A stretch of 64,000 nt of DNA from positions 62,001 through 126,000 of the forward strand of contig JAHLLA010000004.1 in assembly GCA_020444415.1 (NCBI GenBank), given 5' to 3'. The notes below the pieces were generated by a model. It worked only from the letters and a program-made list of their open reading frames with translations. It did no database searches and was not told the DNA's origin. This document shows positions 23,822 through 32,969 of the stretch, one piece after another (the stretch's first letter is position 1; every line of letters starts with the position of its first letter). The position numbers and the translations under genes were made by a program. This DNA comes from Bacteroidota bacterium. Its GTDB lineage: Bacteria; Bacteroidota; Bacteroidia; Bacteroidales; F082.

Positions 23822-25273
23822 ATGAAATTAATCCTATCTATTTCCCTTTTGATATTATTAACGGCCATCCTCCCGGCACAAACTGAAATGAATTCATTCA
23901 CATCAACAGGCTCAGGATATGCTACTTCAACCATTAACGATTATCAGTCACTTGGTATAAACCCGGCCAACCTTGGCTGGAAAAGGAACGGACATTCAAT
24001 GAATATCGGCTTTTTTGAATTTGGAGGTTCTATATTTTCAGAAGCACTTACCAAAAAACAGATATTCAATGACCTCTATGGCAATCCAATTTCGCTTGAT
24101 TACGAAGGAAAGGTAGATGCTGCAAATGCTTTTACCGACACCAGAACCATTGGAAGAGCTTCAGTTTTGTTGGCAGGCTTTTCATATCAGGATGAAGACA
24201 TTGGTGGTTTTGCATTCAATATTCGTGAAAGATTTATCTGGCATTCATTACTCAATGAGAATGCAGCAGACTACCTTTTCCTTGGATACAATGACATGTA
24301 TTTCGATTCAACAGCATTCGAAAATGGGGATGAAGTTGGATATTCTACCGATCCTCAAAAAGCAACGAGTTTATATGATGGCAGTGACAACCATATGTTG
24401 ATGTATACAGAATTTAATTTTGGCTATGGCCGAAAAGTAATTACAAAGGATAATATCAATTGGTATTTAGGTATTAATGTAAAATATCTAATAGGACAGG
24501 CAATGGCAAGGTTTTATCAAAATGAAAGTGGTGAACTTCTGGCCAATTCAGCATTAAGCCCGGGTTTTGGTGTTGATTTTGAAGGAAATGGCGTTTACGA
24601 TGGATCCATAAATAAATTAGAAGGAAGCGGACTAAAAACAGTAGGAAACGGATTTGGTTTTGATATTGGAACCTCTTTAGAAATCAAACAAAAGCTAAGA
24701 ATTGGCTTGGCTGTTAACGACATAGGTCATATTAAATGGAAAAAGAATGTGTACGAAGGTTGGGACGGCACCATCTGGAGGATTGACACACCCGGCATAA
24801 GCAACTACAATATTTTTGAAGAAGGACAATTGATCAATACAGATAATGGCCCACCTCCAACTGACTCAACAATAGTTGGTATATCGGATTTAAAACTGGC
24901 GCTACCGATGCATTTCAGGGGCGGAATAAGTTACACTTTTAACGAATATATTGAAGCAGGTATCGATACCTACATACCTCTAGGTGAAAAGGTTCCGGGC
25001 GTTTTTGAATCGCCCGTATTTAGTATCGGTGCTCGTGCCAACCCAGCGGATTGGGTACAACTCTCCATTGGCATTGTGAATGGCGGGAAGTTTGGAACCA
25101 ATGTACCATTAGGAATCACCTTTTACCCGCTTAGAAATGACAAAAACACTTGGGAAATAGGCATCGCCACGAGGGATATGATCACACTGTTTAAGCAAAA
25201 CAACCCAACGGTATCGTTCGCATTTGGATTCCTGAGATTTAGTTTCGGCAACAAAAATGGTTCAATAAATTAA
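23822..25273 (+). CDS. DUF5723 family outer-membrane protein
   Basis: 483 residues. A signal peptide (MKLILSISLLILLTAILPAQ) precedes alternating-hydrophobicity beta-strands with frequent Gly and aromatic residues. The opening 'SLGINPANLGW' and later 'DIGTSLEIKQKLRIGLAVNDIG' match the pattern of DUF5723, a Bacteroidota barrel family related in shape to PorV/FadL-like proteins. It is probably an outer-membrane beta-barrel of unknown substrate. It has its own promoter and stands between a T9SS cargo gene and a TonB gene, with no strong sign of a shared operon. Confidence 0.75.
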   Translation: MKLILSISLLILLTAILPAQTEMNSFTSTGSGYATSTINDYQSLGINPANLGWKRNGHSMNIGFFEFGGSIFSEALTKKQIFNDLYGNPISLDYEGKVDAANAFTDTRTIGRASVLLAGFSYQDEDIGGFAFNIRERFIWHSLLNENAADYLFLGYNDMYFDSTAFENGDEVGYSTDPQKATSLYDGSDNHMLMYTEFNFGYGRKVITKDNINWYLGINVKYLIGQAMARFYQNESGELLANSALSPGFGVDFEGNGVYDGSINKLEGSGLKTVGNGFGFDIGTSLEIKQKLRIGLAVNDIGHIKWKKNVYEGWDGTIWRIDTPGISNYNIFEEGQLINTDNGPPPTDSTIVGISDLKLALPMHFRGGISYTFNEYIEAGIDTYIPLGEKVPGVFESPVFSIGARANPADWVQLSIGIVNGGKFGTNVPLGITFYPLRNDKNTWEIGIATRDMITLFKQNNPTVSFAFGFLRFSFGNKNGSIN

Positions 25274-25499
25274 CGGAAAAAAAATAAATCATTGAACCAT
25301 TTTCCGACTTGGTTTAAAATTCACTTCAGTCATATATAATGAGCTTGATGCATATCTGTATTCTAAAATATGTAACCATCATTTCATACCAATAATCGTT
25401 AGCAATTTTAAAGACAATTTAACTTGCAATTGATGCCCGTTTTTTGTACCTTTATAGGGCTGATAATAGCATTATATAACAGTTTTAAACTATGGAGTC

Positions 25500-26186
25500 A
25501 TGGAAACAAGAAAATATCCTGTCGCTGACATCGAAAAGAGCCGGGCCATTTTCTTTGAAATTGGTCTCATCTTAAGCTTGATCATTATTTTTGCTGCTTT
25601 CGAGTGGCGCTCAACACCCAAATTCATACCCGTCGATTTTGATTACCGGGCGGAGAAGATCACCGAGGAAATTGTACCCATTACAGAGCAAAAAGCCCCG
25701 CCTCCTAAAATAAAAACCCCGAACACGGCCATCATCATTAAAGTGGTTGAAAACGATGCCGAAACAGAAGATATTGACATCAATGTGGAGGCTACAGAAA
25801 GTACTGTCGTCCCCGAATACGTTCCAGAAGTAAGTTATCAAATGGAGGAAGAAGAAGAACCTGTAAGCGAGGAAATATTTGTTATTGTTGAGTCGATGCC
25901 CGAGTATCCGGGCGGTATCAATGCCCTGTATGAATACATCAGCGATCAAATACGCTATCCTATCATGGCCAAGGAACTTGGTATACAGGGAAAAGTGTTT
26001 GTCACTTTCGTTATCGAGACTGACGGATCAGTAAGCAGCGTGGAAGTTTTGAGAGGTATTGGTGGCGGCTGTGATGAAGAAGCCATAAGAGTGGTAAAAA
26101 GTCTTCCTAAATGGAAACCAGGTAAACAGAGAGGCGTTCCCGTCAGGGTAAGGTATAATTTACCTGTGAAGTTCACACTGCTTTAG
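25500..26186 (+). CDS. TonB family energy transducer
   Basis: 228 residues. A single N-terminal membrane span (about 21-37) leads to a periplasmic linker with Pro and acidic runs (APPPKIKTPN, EEEEEPVSEE), then a C-terminal TonB domain (about 130-228). The domain has the Bacteroidota pattern MPEYPGGINAL, GIQGKVFVTFVIETDGSV, VLRGIGGGCDEEA and WKPGKQRGVPVRVRYNLPV. It should couple the proton motive force, through ExbB/ExbD, to outer-membrane receptors. No exbBD is in the window. The same GIGGGCDEEA core occurs twice in the BlaR1-like protein at 32970. Confidence 0.85.
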   Translation: METRKYPVADIEKSRAIFFEIGLILSLIIIFAAFEWRSTPKFIPVDFDYRAEKITEEIVPITEQKAPPPKIKTPNTAIIIKVVENDAETEDIDINVEATESTVVPEYVPEVSYQMEEEEEPVSEEIFVIVESMPEYPGGINALYEYISDQIRYPIMAKELGIQGKVFVTFVIETDGSVSSVEVLRGIGGGCDEEAIRVVKSLPKWKPGKQRGVPVRVRYNLPVKFTLL

Positions 26187-26320
26187 GAATTGTATTCATT
26201 TAACATACCCCTCTTCATTATGATATAAATCATAGCGAATCAGCTTCTTATAAACTTTTACCTATATTTAGCCTGTCCATTTCTTCGGACTAAATCTTAA
26301 TATATATCAAAAACAATAAA

Positions 26321-26734
26321 ATGGATTATTCAAACATTAATTACCTGGCAGTGCTGGCAGCCACCTTTGCAGCCTTTATTCTTGGTTCCTTTTGGTACAC
26401 TGTGTTATTCGGAAAAGCCTGGCAAAAAGAACTTGGTTTTACGGATGAGTACATAAAAAAAGGCAATATGGCCGTTATTTTCGGCAGCAGTTTCGTGCTC
26501 ATGTTCCTGATGGCCTGGGGTATGGCCTGGTTTATCAATGTGCACGGCGAAAATGATGTCAACTGGTTCTGGGGCATGATCTACGGACTCTTCATCGGAC
26601 TTTTCTTCGTGGGCACTTCCTATGGCATCAATATGTTGTACCAGCGCCGGTCTTTTAAGCTGTGGGCCATTGACTCATTCTACCAGATACTTTTTTTAGG
26701 ATTACAGGGTGCCATTTTGGGTGCCTGGCATTGA
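26321..26734 (+). CDS. DUF1761 family small membrane protein
   Basis: 137 residues with four membrane spans. The N-terminus 'NYLAVLAATFAAFILGSFWYTVLFGKAW' pattern, with its GxxWY, is typical of DUF1761. The function of the family is not known. It stands alone and is closed by a terminator 24 bases downstream. Confidence 0.8.
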   Translation: MDYSNINYLAVLAATFAAFILGSFWYTVLFGKAWQKELGFTDEYIKKGNMAVIFGSSFVLMFLMAWGMAWFINVHGENDVNWFWGMIYGLFIGLFFVGTSYGINMLYQRRSFKLWAIDSFYQILFLGLQGAILGAWH

Positions 26735-26757
26735 TATCCTCTAACAAAAAATCATTC

Positions 26758-26784
26758 AGCATTTCCTTTGGGAATGCTTTTTTT
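26758..26784 (+). terminator. Rho-independent terminator after the DUF1761 gene
   Basis: Stem AGCATTTCC/GGGAATGCT (one G-T pair), loop TTT, then a run of seven T. Confidence 0.8.
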
Positions 26785-26884
26785 ATGTGTTTGCAAAATA
26801 TTGGCCTTTTCGTTATGAGGAATGATCGGTATTCGGTAATTTAGCCCTTTATTAGGTCGATGTAAAAAATATAAAAATTTACCC

Positions 26885-27694
26885 ATGATCCGAAAAACAA
26901 GTTTATTAATAATGACCATCATAGCTCTTTTGAGTTTATCAGCTTGCTGTGATAAAACGGAGTCGAATGAGGCTGAAAAGCAGGAAAGATACCTGATGAC
27001 AGCAACACTTTACAATTATTTCGCGGCAGAATACCAGGCGTTGGCACACCAGGCTTTTAACATTGGCAAAGAGCGTTTAGCACACATCAGAAGTGAACGT
27101 CCGGAGGATGAGAACCTGGCCATAGTTGTTGATATTGACGAAACCATCCTCAACAACACTCCCTACGAGGCAAAGGCGATGCTGGATGGAAAATCTTACG
27201 AGTCAGAATCGTGGTATGAGTGGAGCAATATGGCCGTGGCAGAACCGGTTCCTGGCGCGCTCGAGTTTATACAGTTTGCTGATTCCCTTGGTTTTCATGT
27301 GTTTTACATCTCCAACCGGAAAGAAAAATTTGAAGGCGAAGGCACCAGGGAAAATATTAGAAATATGGGGTTTCCTCAAACAATGGATGATCATTTCCTG
27401 CTTCGTACGGATGAACGGAATAAAGAAAAAAGGCGTCAGTCTGTTTCAGAAAATTACGAGATTGTATTGCTGGCAGGCGACAATTTAGGGGACTTTTATG
27501 AAGACACAGATGTTTTTACCGAAAGGGAAGCCATTATGAAATCCAATATAAATCATTTCGGTAGGAAATTTATTGTATTACCCAATGCCATCTATGGTGA
27601 TTGGCTAACAGCTATCGGCATACCGGGAGAGTCGCAGACGATCGATTCATTGTTACAAATTATCGCGAAACCTTACAAGAGCCAGCTAAAATAA
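26885..27694 (+). CDS. Acid phosphatase / 5'-nucleotidase lipoprotein, e(P4) family
   Basis: 269 residues. A lipoprotein signal has lipobox LSAC (Cys21), followed by a second Cys. The HAD-type acid phosphatase core has VVDIDETILNN (nucleophile and acid Asp, about residues 82-92), ISNRKEKFEG and the metal-binding LLAGDNLGDF. Members of class C/e(P4) remove phosphate from nucleotides such as NMN outside the cytoplasm so that the nucleoside can be taken up. It should sit lipid-anchored in the periplasm or outer membrane. The CNNM-like gene starts 13 bases after its stop, so they may be co-transcribed. Confidence 0.88.
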   Translation: MIRKTSLLIMTIIALLSLSACCDKTESNEAEKQERYLMTATLYNYFAAEYQALAHQAFNIGKERLAHIRSERPEDENLAIVVDIDETILNNTPYEAKAMLDGKSYESESWYEWSNMAVAEPVPGALEFIQFADSLGFHVFYISNRKEKFEGEGTRENIRNMGFPQTMDDHFLLRTDERNKEKRRQSVSENYEIVLLAGDNLGDFYEDTDVFTEREAIMKSNINHFGRKFIVLPNAIYGDWLTAIGIPGESQTIDSLLQIIAKPYKSQLK

Positions 27695-27707
27695 AATATA
27701 TAGCTCC

Positions 27708-28775
27708 ATGACCTTACTTATTGTCTACCTGCTTATTGCCTTATTTTTCTCCTTCCTGTGTTCGATTATGGAGGCCGTCATTCTTAGTGTAACACCTTCT
27801 TTTATTGCTACAAAACTGGGCGAAAAAAAGTCATATGCCCTTATTCTTCAGAAATATAAAGACAATATCGACAGGCCACTGGCAGCCATACTTACTTTGA
27901 ATACTTTTGCCCATACAGTAGGAGCGGCAGGTGTTGGTGCACAGGCACAACTCATCTGGGGCAACCAATACCTTTCACTCACCTCTGCCATATTAACCAT
28001 TTTAATTCTGTTTTTTTCCGAGATCATTCCAAAAACCATTGGCGCTAATTTCTGGAAAGAACTTGTTGGCCCTACTGTGTTTGTACTCAGGATATTAATG
28101 ATCATTTTATATCCATTTGTTATTGTGAGTCAGTTGATCACCAAAATTTTCAATATCAATAAATACAAAAGTGTTTTAAGCCGGTCTGATTTTTCTGCAC
28201 TTGCAAAGATTGCTGAAAAAGAAGGTGTTTTTGCCAGCGGCGAATCCAAAATTATCCAGAACATTGCGCGCTTTCATAAGCTCAAAGTAAAGGAGATCAT
28301 GACCCCGAGGACAGTTTTATTTGCCGCGCAGGAAGATATGACCATTGGCCAATTTTATAGCGCACACCCCAACCTGATCTATACGAGGGTGCCCGTTTAC
28401 AGGAAGTCGATCGATGAAATATCGGGCTATTTTCTTAAAAATGACATGCTAAGTAAAATAATTGAAGGAGAACAAAATTTGCCTTTGAAAGATCTTAAGC
28501 GTGATATTATCCTGGTATATGAGAATCTGCCCATTCCAAATCTTTACGACCGTTTAACCCAACATAAGGAACATATTGCCATCGTTATTGATGAGTTTGG
28601 TGGTACTGAAGGAGTTGTAACGATGGAAGATGTGTTCGAAACCATTATCGGGATTGAAATAACGGACGAAACGGATCATGTGGTCGACCTTCAGAAAACA
28701 GCACGCGAAAGCTGGGAAAAACGTGCCAAAAGAATGGGCCTGAATATTGAAAATGATAGAAGGAACGATCTATAA
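27708..28775 (+). CDS. CNNM/CorC-type membrane protein with CBS pair
   Basis: 355 residues. A DUF21 (CNNM) transmembrane domain fills about residues 1-165, with the signature SIMEAVILSVTP and a 'FFSEIIPKTIGA' segment. A CBS pair follows (about 195-325: IMTPRTVLFAA ... IDEFGGTEGVVTMEDVFETIIGIEITDE). The C-terminal CorC/HlyC domain found in many relatives is missing; the protein ends 35 residues after the CBS pair. Relatives are implicated in magnesium or cobalt efflux. The 3' end overlaps the methyltransferase gene by 23 bases. Confidence 0.85.
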   Translation: MTLLIVYLLIALFFSFLCSIMEAVILSVTPSFIATKLGEKKSYALILQKYKDNIDRPLAAILTLNTFAHTVGAAGVGAQAQLIWGNQYLSLTSAILTILILFFSEIIPKTIGANFWKELVGPTVFVLRILMIILYPFVIVSQLITKIFNINKYKSVLSRSDFSALAKIAEKEGVFASGESKIIQNIARFHKLKVKEIMTPRTVLFAAQEDMTIGQFYSAHPNLIYTRVPVYRKSIDEISGYFLKNDMLSKIIEGEQNLPLKDLKRDIILVYENLPIPNLYDRLTQHKEHIAIVIDEFGGTEGVVTMEDVFETIIGIEITDETDHVVDLQKTARESWEKRAKRMGLNIENDRRNDL

Positions 28776-29346
28776 ATACTTCATCGACCCGATGCTATCT
28801 GGTCTGCGTGGCGCTACTGCCAGCATGATTCCTGATCAACTTCGTATTATTGATATCGCTTGTGGAACAGGAGCACTGGCATTTGAGCTTTCCAAAAACG
28901 CTGCCCAAGTGACAGCTATTGATGCTTCTGAAAGTATGATCACAACAGCTAACCAGCTTAAAGAAAAATGGGGCATGCAGCATGTAACATTTCAGGTGGC
29001 TGATGCAACTGACCTAAGTTTATTTAACACGAATGAATTTGATGTGGCTACCATATCGCTGGCCATTCATCAGTTTGATACCCCAACAGGCATGAAGATG
29101 CTTGAAGAAATGAAAAGAATTAGCTCGGAGATTTTAATTGTTGATTACGCCTCCCCCCTTTCTGCTAATTATTATAAATATTTAACTTGGTTTATTGAAT
29201 GGATGGCAGGAGGTGACCATTTCAAGAATTTCAAAACTTACCAAAAATTCGGCGGTATAGATACATATCTGAAACAATTGCATCTACAGGTAATAAAAAG
29301 AACAGAAAAGGGACAATCAATATTCTCACTGGTTCTATGCAAATAA
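28753..29346 (+). CDS. Class I SAM-dependent methyltransferase
   Basis: About 197 residues. The SAM-binding motif IDIACGTGALAFEL sits near residue 33, with the acidic ribose-binding loop 'VTAIDASESM' and post-motifs VADATDL and FDVATISLAIHQF. The pattern resembles UbiE/MenG-type and other small-molecule methyltransferases, but no quinone genes are adjacent, so the substrate is not assigned. The ATG at 28753 is preferred to a TTG six bases earlier. It overlaps the CNNM-like gene by 23 bases and converges on nhaA with 7 bases between. Confidence 0.8.
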   Translation: MIEGTIYKYFIDPMLSGLRGATASMIPDQLRIIDIACGTGALAFELSKNAAQVTAIDASESMITTANQLKEKWGMQHVTFQVADATDLSLFNTNEFDVATISLAIHQFDTPTGMKMLEEMKRISSEILIVDYASPLSANYYKYLTWFIEWMAGGDHFKNFKTYQKFGGIDTYLKQLHLQVIKRTEKGQSIFSLVLCK

Positions 29347-29353
29347 TGTGAAT

Positions 29354-30676
29354 TTAAGGCTCTTTTTTCGAAATTTTTGACCTTGAAAGTATCACCATCC
29401 CAATAATCGCTGACAAAATAGAAGCCACAAAAATTCCCAATTTAGCAATCTGTTTGTCCATATCCGTTTCGAATGCCAGTTCCGAGATAAATATCGACAT
29501 GGTGAAACCAATTCCAGCCAGGAACCCCATACCATATACATGACTCCAATTCATACCTTCCGGTAATCTTGATATTTTCATCCAGACAATTATTTTTGCT
29601 GCGAAAGCAATACCCAAAGGCTTTCCAACCGTAAGTCCTACAATAATTCCGATGGAAATCGGACTCAGTATTAACTCCATGATATTGCCTTCAATACGAA
29701 CACCGGCATTGCTTAAAGCAAATAATGGAAGGATGATAAAAGCTGACACGGGATGCAGTGCATGTTCCAGTTTTTGCAAAGGGGTATGTGCTTTTTCACT
29801 TAGTTCATCAATTTTCGTAATGGTTGTTAGTTGCTTTTTCGTAAGTAAATTATTTGTATTTGGCTCAATATGATCAAAAATTCGGGTTAACCTGTATAGC
29901 TTACTCACGTATTCTGACTCTGTTATCTTAGATCGCGCGGGTATAGTAAAAGCAATCAATACACCTGCGATGGTTGCATGTACGCCTGAAAAAACAAAAG
30001 CCATCCAAACACCTAAAAAACCTACAAGCCCATAAAAAACAGTTCTGCGAACGCCTAAAAAATTGGCACCGGCCAGCACCAACAAAAAGAACCCACCCAT
30101 CATCAATTCAGTAAAATCTATCGACTGTGTATAAAAAAACGCGATGACCAACACAGCACCTAAATCATCGGCTACCGCCAGTGCGGTTAAAAATATTTTT
30201 AAACCGAGCGGTACCCGTTTGCCTATCATGGCAAGCAAGCCCAGTGCAAAAGCGATATCCGTGGCCATGGGAACACCCCAGCCGTTCAGATTTTGTGGGT
30301 TATTGACATTGACGACAACATAGAACAATGCAGGAATTACCATACCGCCAATAGCTGCGGCCAAAGGCAAGGACGCTTTTTTCAATGTAGATAAGCCCCC
30401 AGCTATCACTTCACGTTTGATCTCAAGTCCGATGGTAAAGAAAAACAGGGCCATCAGCCCATCATTGATCCAATGGCCAACTGTAGTAACTGTGTTTATA
30501 TCACCCAGAACAAATCCCATTTTCACCTCATGCCACACATAATGATATAAGTCATAAAAACCTGAGTTTGCCCAAATAACGGCAATAATCGTAGAGACAA
30601 TAAGGATGATACCGCCTAACAAATCCTGGGTAAAGAAATGCTTGGCGATGAAAGGTTTAGTCGACTTTTTATTCAT
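29354..30676 (-). CDS. nhaA: Na+/H+ antiporter NhaA
   Basis: 440 residues, about 12 membrane spans. Recognisable features are WINDGLMALFFFTIGLEIKRE near the N-terminus, GWGVPMATDIAFALG with the paired Asp region, ALAVADDLGAVLVIAFFYT (the Asp-Asp ion site), and the late GFLAGIGFTMSIFI. It exchanges sodium for protons across the cytoplasmic membrane for pH and salt control. At 440 residues it is longer than the E. coli form, as in many Bacteroidota, owing to a cytoplasmic loop around 245-300. It stands as a single gene. Confidence 0.95.
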   Translation of the reverse strand: MNKKSTKPFIAKHFFTQDLLGGIILIVSTIIAVIWANSGFYDLYHYVWHEVKMGFVLGDINTVTTVGHWINDGLMALFFFTIGLEIKREVIAGGLSTLKKASLPLAAAIGGMVIPALFYVVVNVNNPQNLNGWGVPMATDIAFALGLLAMIGKRVPLGLKIFLTALAVADDLGAVLVIAFFYTQSIDFTELMMGGFFLLVLAGANFLGVRRTVFYGLVGFLGVWMAFVFSGVHATIAGVLIAFTIPARSKITESEYVSKLYRLTRIFDHIEPNTNNLLTKKQLTTITKIDELSEKAHTPLQKLEHALHPVSAFIILPLFALSNAGVRIEGNIMELILSPISIGIIVGLTVGKPLGIAFAAKIIVWMKISRLPEGMNWSHVYGMGFLAGIGFTMSIFISELAFETDMDKQIAKLGIFVASILSAIIGMVILSRSKISKKEP

Positions 30677-30910
30677 TATTCAGATACTAAATGTGAATTT
30701 TTAAAGCGCTAAAGTAATAAATCAGCACTAATAATTTGAATAACAATAGAACTACGCGTTTGTTGACTTCTAAATGACGAAAGTGACAACATCTTTAAAA
30801 ATATATGTTTTGAAAATGCATGGAAATACAGGTCTTGTATAAACAATCATATTTAATTTTTTAGAGGAAAAAGGAATTTTTTTTACAGGCTACTCTTACT
30901 ACCTCCAAAC

Positions 30911-30944
30911 AAAAAAAGCTCTTCCCAAACCGGTAAGAGCTTTT
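30911..30944 (-). terminator. Terminator of gdhA
   Basis: On the minus strand: AGCTCTTACC...GGGAAGAGCT stem followed by a run of seven T. It lies 22 bases after the gdhA stop. Confidence 0.8.
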
Positions 30945-30965
30945 ATATGTTGACAAACCTTAAAA

Positions 30966-32303
30966 TTACAATATTCCGAGATCGATCATCGCGTTAGCTA
31001 CTTTAAGGAAACCAGCTACATTGGCTCCTTTTACATAGTCAACACTACCATCTTCTTTAGTTCCATATTTCACACAAGCTTCGTGAATACTGGTCATGAT
31101 CTGATGCAGTTTGGCATCCACTTCTTCTCTTGTCCATGCCAGTTTTTCGGCATTCTGTGTCATTTCCAACCCTGATGTAGCTACACCCCCGGCATTAACC
31201 GCTTTTCCAGGGCCGAACAACACGCCACTTTTCTGCAATAAATGAACTGCTTCGGGTGTGGAAGGCATATTCGCACCTTCAGCTACACACATACAGCCAT
31301 TATTGATCAGGTTTTTGGCATCTTCTTCATTCAACTCATTCTGAGTAGCACAAGGTAAAGCCACATCCACTTTCACTTCCCATGGATGTTTTCCCGGGAA
31401 GAAAGTAGCTTCAGGAAATACTTCCGCGTACGGAGCTACAATATCCTGATTAGAAGCTCTGAGTTCCAGCATATATTCAATTTTATCACCGCTAATACCA
31501 TCAGGATCGTACACATAACCATCAGGACCTGAAATGGTAACCACCTTACCACCTAACTCAGTCACTTTCATGGTGGCACCCCAGGCAACGTTTCCGAAAC
31601 CTGAAATAGCTACTTTTTTGCCCAGGAAGCTTTCGTTTTTCGTCGCCAGCATTTCCTTGGCAAAATATACAGTTCCAAAACCTGTGGCCTCAGGACGAAT
31701 GAGACTGCCACCCCAGCCAAGGCCTTTTCCTGTTAGTACACCTGTGTGCTCACGCTGTAATTTTTTATACATGCCGTATAAATAACCAATTTCTTTCCCA
31801 CCTACACCAATATCACCGGCAGGTACATCCGTATCAGGACCAATAATTTTCCAGAGTTCCAGCATGAATGCCTGACAGAAACGCATGATCTCTTTGTCTG
31901 ATTTTCCTTTCGGGTTGAAATCAGAACCACCTTTACCACCGCCCATAGGCAATGTTGTCAGCGAATTTTTGAAAATCTGCTCGAAACCCAAAAACTTCAG
32001 AATGCTCAGGTTCACACTTGGGTGAAAACGAAGTCCGCCTTTATAAGGTCCGATCGCATTGTTAAACTGCACACGATACCCCAGGTTTACTTCCACGCTT
32101 CCACTATCGGTTACCCATGGCACTTTAAAAGTTAATACACGGTCAGGCTCAACAATCCGTTCGATGATGCCTGCTGCCTCGAAATGAGGATTTTCATTTA
32201 CAACCTCTTCAATGGACTCAAGTACTTCACGTACAGCCTGCAGATACTCTACTTCACCCGGATGTTTTTTCTCCAGGTTATTCATTATTTTATTCAGGTC
32301 CAT
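30966..32303 (-). CDS. gdhA: NADP-type glutamate dehydrogenase
   Basis: 445 residues, the usual length for the hexameric small-subunit enzyme. It has GPYKGGLRFHPSVN and LPMGGGKGGSDFNPKGKS (substrate and catalytic Lys), PAGDIGVGGKEIGYLYG, and a Rossmann motif SGFGNVAWGA. It aminates 2-oxoglutarate with ammonium to give glutamate. 'SGPDGYVYDPDGI' after the second strand fits the NADP-dependent anabolic group. Upstream, a 22-base perfect palindrome (32346-32367) sits next to the -7 box, suggesting repression or activation by a dimeric regulator. Confidence 0.95.
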   Translation of the reverse strand: MDLNKIMNNLEKKHPGEVEYLQAVREVLESIEEVVNENPHFEAAGIIERIVEPDRVLTFKVPWVTDSGSVEVNLGYRVQFNNAIGPYKGGLRFHPSVNLSILKFLGFEQIFKNSLTTLPMGGGKGGSDFNPKGKSDKEIMRFCQAFMLELWKIIGPDTDVPAGDIGVGGKEIGYLYGMYKKLQREHTGVLTGKGLGWGGSLIRPEATGFGTVYFAKEMLATKNESFLGKKVAISGFGNVAWGATMKVTELGGKVVTISGPDGYVYDPDGISGDKIEYMLELRASNQDIVAPYAEVFPEATFFPGKHPWEVKVDVALPCATQNELNEEDAKNLINNGCMCVAEGANMPSTPEAVHLLQKSGVLFGPGKAVNAGGVATSGLEMTQNAEKLAWTREEVDAKLHQIMTSIHEACVKYGTKEDGSVDYVKGANVAGFLKVANAMIDLGIL

Positions 32304-32345
32304 AACCTCTTTATTTTGTAATTAATCTAAACTGTTATTTTTTCA

Positions 32346-32367
32346 CACTGTTAATTTAATAACAGTG
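32346..32367. promoter_or_regulatory. Perfect palindrome at the gdhA promoter
   Basis: CACTGTTA-N6-TAACAGTG, eight-base arms without mismatch. It lies directly downstream of the gdhA -7 box, over the likely transcription start, so a bound protein would block initiation. The 22-base length with N6 centre is typical of Crp/Fnr-family sites; the cognate protein is not known. Confidence 0.55.
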
Positions 32368-32396
32368 CAAAATTATACTTATTTATCGACATGCAA
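32368..32396 (-). promoter_or_regulatory. Promoter of gdhA
   Basis: On the minus strand, TTG (32396-32394), 18 bases, then TAATTTTG (32375-32368). The spacing is one base short of the usual 19. Confidence 0.55.
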
Positions 32397-32482
32397 ACGA
32401 TTGTTTAGAAAAAAAAAGAATTTTTATTCCTTCTAAATAATTTAATCAAATTATTGACTGAAATAGCATATAATTAACATGT

Positions 32483-32502
32483 ATAACTAATTTTTTAGTT
32501 AT
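32483..32502. promoter_or_regulatory. BlaI-type operator 1
   Basis: ATAACTAA-N4-TTAGTTAT, a perfect dyad with eight-base arms. It lies just upstream of the -33 element of the blaI-like promoter. Confidence 0.7.
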
Positions 32503-32506
32503 TTAC

Positions 32507-32537
32507 TTGACAATCGCTAAGTTTTTTATTTTCTTTG
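32507..32537 (+). promoter_or_regulatory. Promoter of the BlaI/BlaR1-like operon
   Basis: TTG (32507-32509), 20 bases, then TTTCTTTG (32530-32537), one mismatch from TAnnTTTG. It is flanked by two matched dyads, one upstream and one over the transcription start, which is the layout expected for autorepression. Confidence 0.6.
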
Positions 32538-32544
32538 CAATAAT

Positions 32545-32562
32545 TAACTAAGTTTTTAGTTA
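32545..32562. promoter_or_regulatory. BlaI-type operator 2
   Basis: TAACTAA-N4-TTAGTTA, the same core and spacing as operator 1. It covers the expected transcription start and ends 17 bases before the regulator's ATG. Confidence 0.7.
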
Positions 32563-32579
32563 TAGATAAAAAGTAACTC

Positions 32580-32954
32580 ATGAAACAACTCACCCGTGCC
32601 GAAGAACAAGTAATGCAGGTATTATGGCGTTTAGAGAAAGCCTATGTGAGGGATATACTGGACCATTTTCCGAAACCTCAACCCGCCTATAATACGGTAT
32701 CCACCATAGTAAGAATACTTGAAAAAAAGGGTTTTATTGGATACAAGGCATTTGGTAAAGCGCACGAGTATTATCCGCTGGTTTCAAAAAAGGAATACCG
32801 AAAGAAACACTTTAAAGGATTTGTAAGCAATTATTTTGGCAATTCGTATATGGCACTCACCTCTTTTTTCACGAAAGACCAGGATTTGAGCCTGCAGGAA
32901 CTGGAGGAAATTAAAGCCCTGATTGAAAAAGAGATCGAACAAAAGAAAAAATAA
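32580..32954 (+). CDS. BlaI/MecI/CopY family repressor
   Basis: 124 residues. A winged helix typical of BlaI occupies the first 75 (LTRAEEQVMQVLWRLEKAYVRDIL ... PAYNTVSTIVRILEKKGFIGY), followed by a C-terminal dimerisation part rich in Lys and Glu. In the known systems BlaI/MecI binds dyads as a dimer and is cleaved when the BlaR1 sensor is activated. Two matched dyads in its own promoter support autoregulation. The BlaR1-like gene starts 15 bases downstream. No beta-lactamase gene is present, so the regulated process is probably not antibiotic resistance. Confidence 0.9.
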   Translation: MKQLTRAEEQVMQVLWRLEKAYVRDILDHFPKPQPAYNTVSTIVRILEKKGFIGYKAFGKAHEYYPLVSKKEYRKKHFKGFVSNYFGNSYMALTSFFTKDQDLSLQELEEIKALIEKEIEQKKK

Positions 32955-32969
32955 AATAAAACAGACGAG

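Noticed and set aside
30677-30910. Possible small gene between nhaA and the gdhA terminator
   Set aside because: Only very short open frames occur and no promoter or protein-like sequence is seen.
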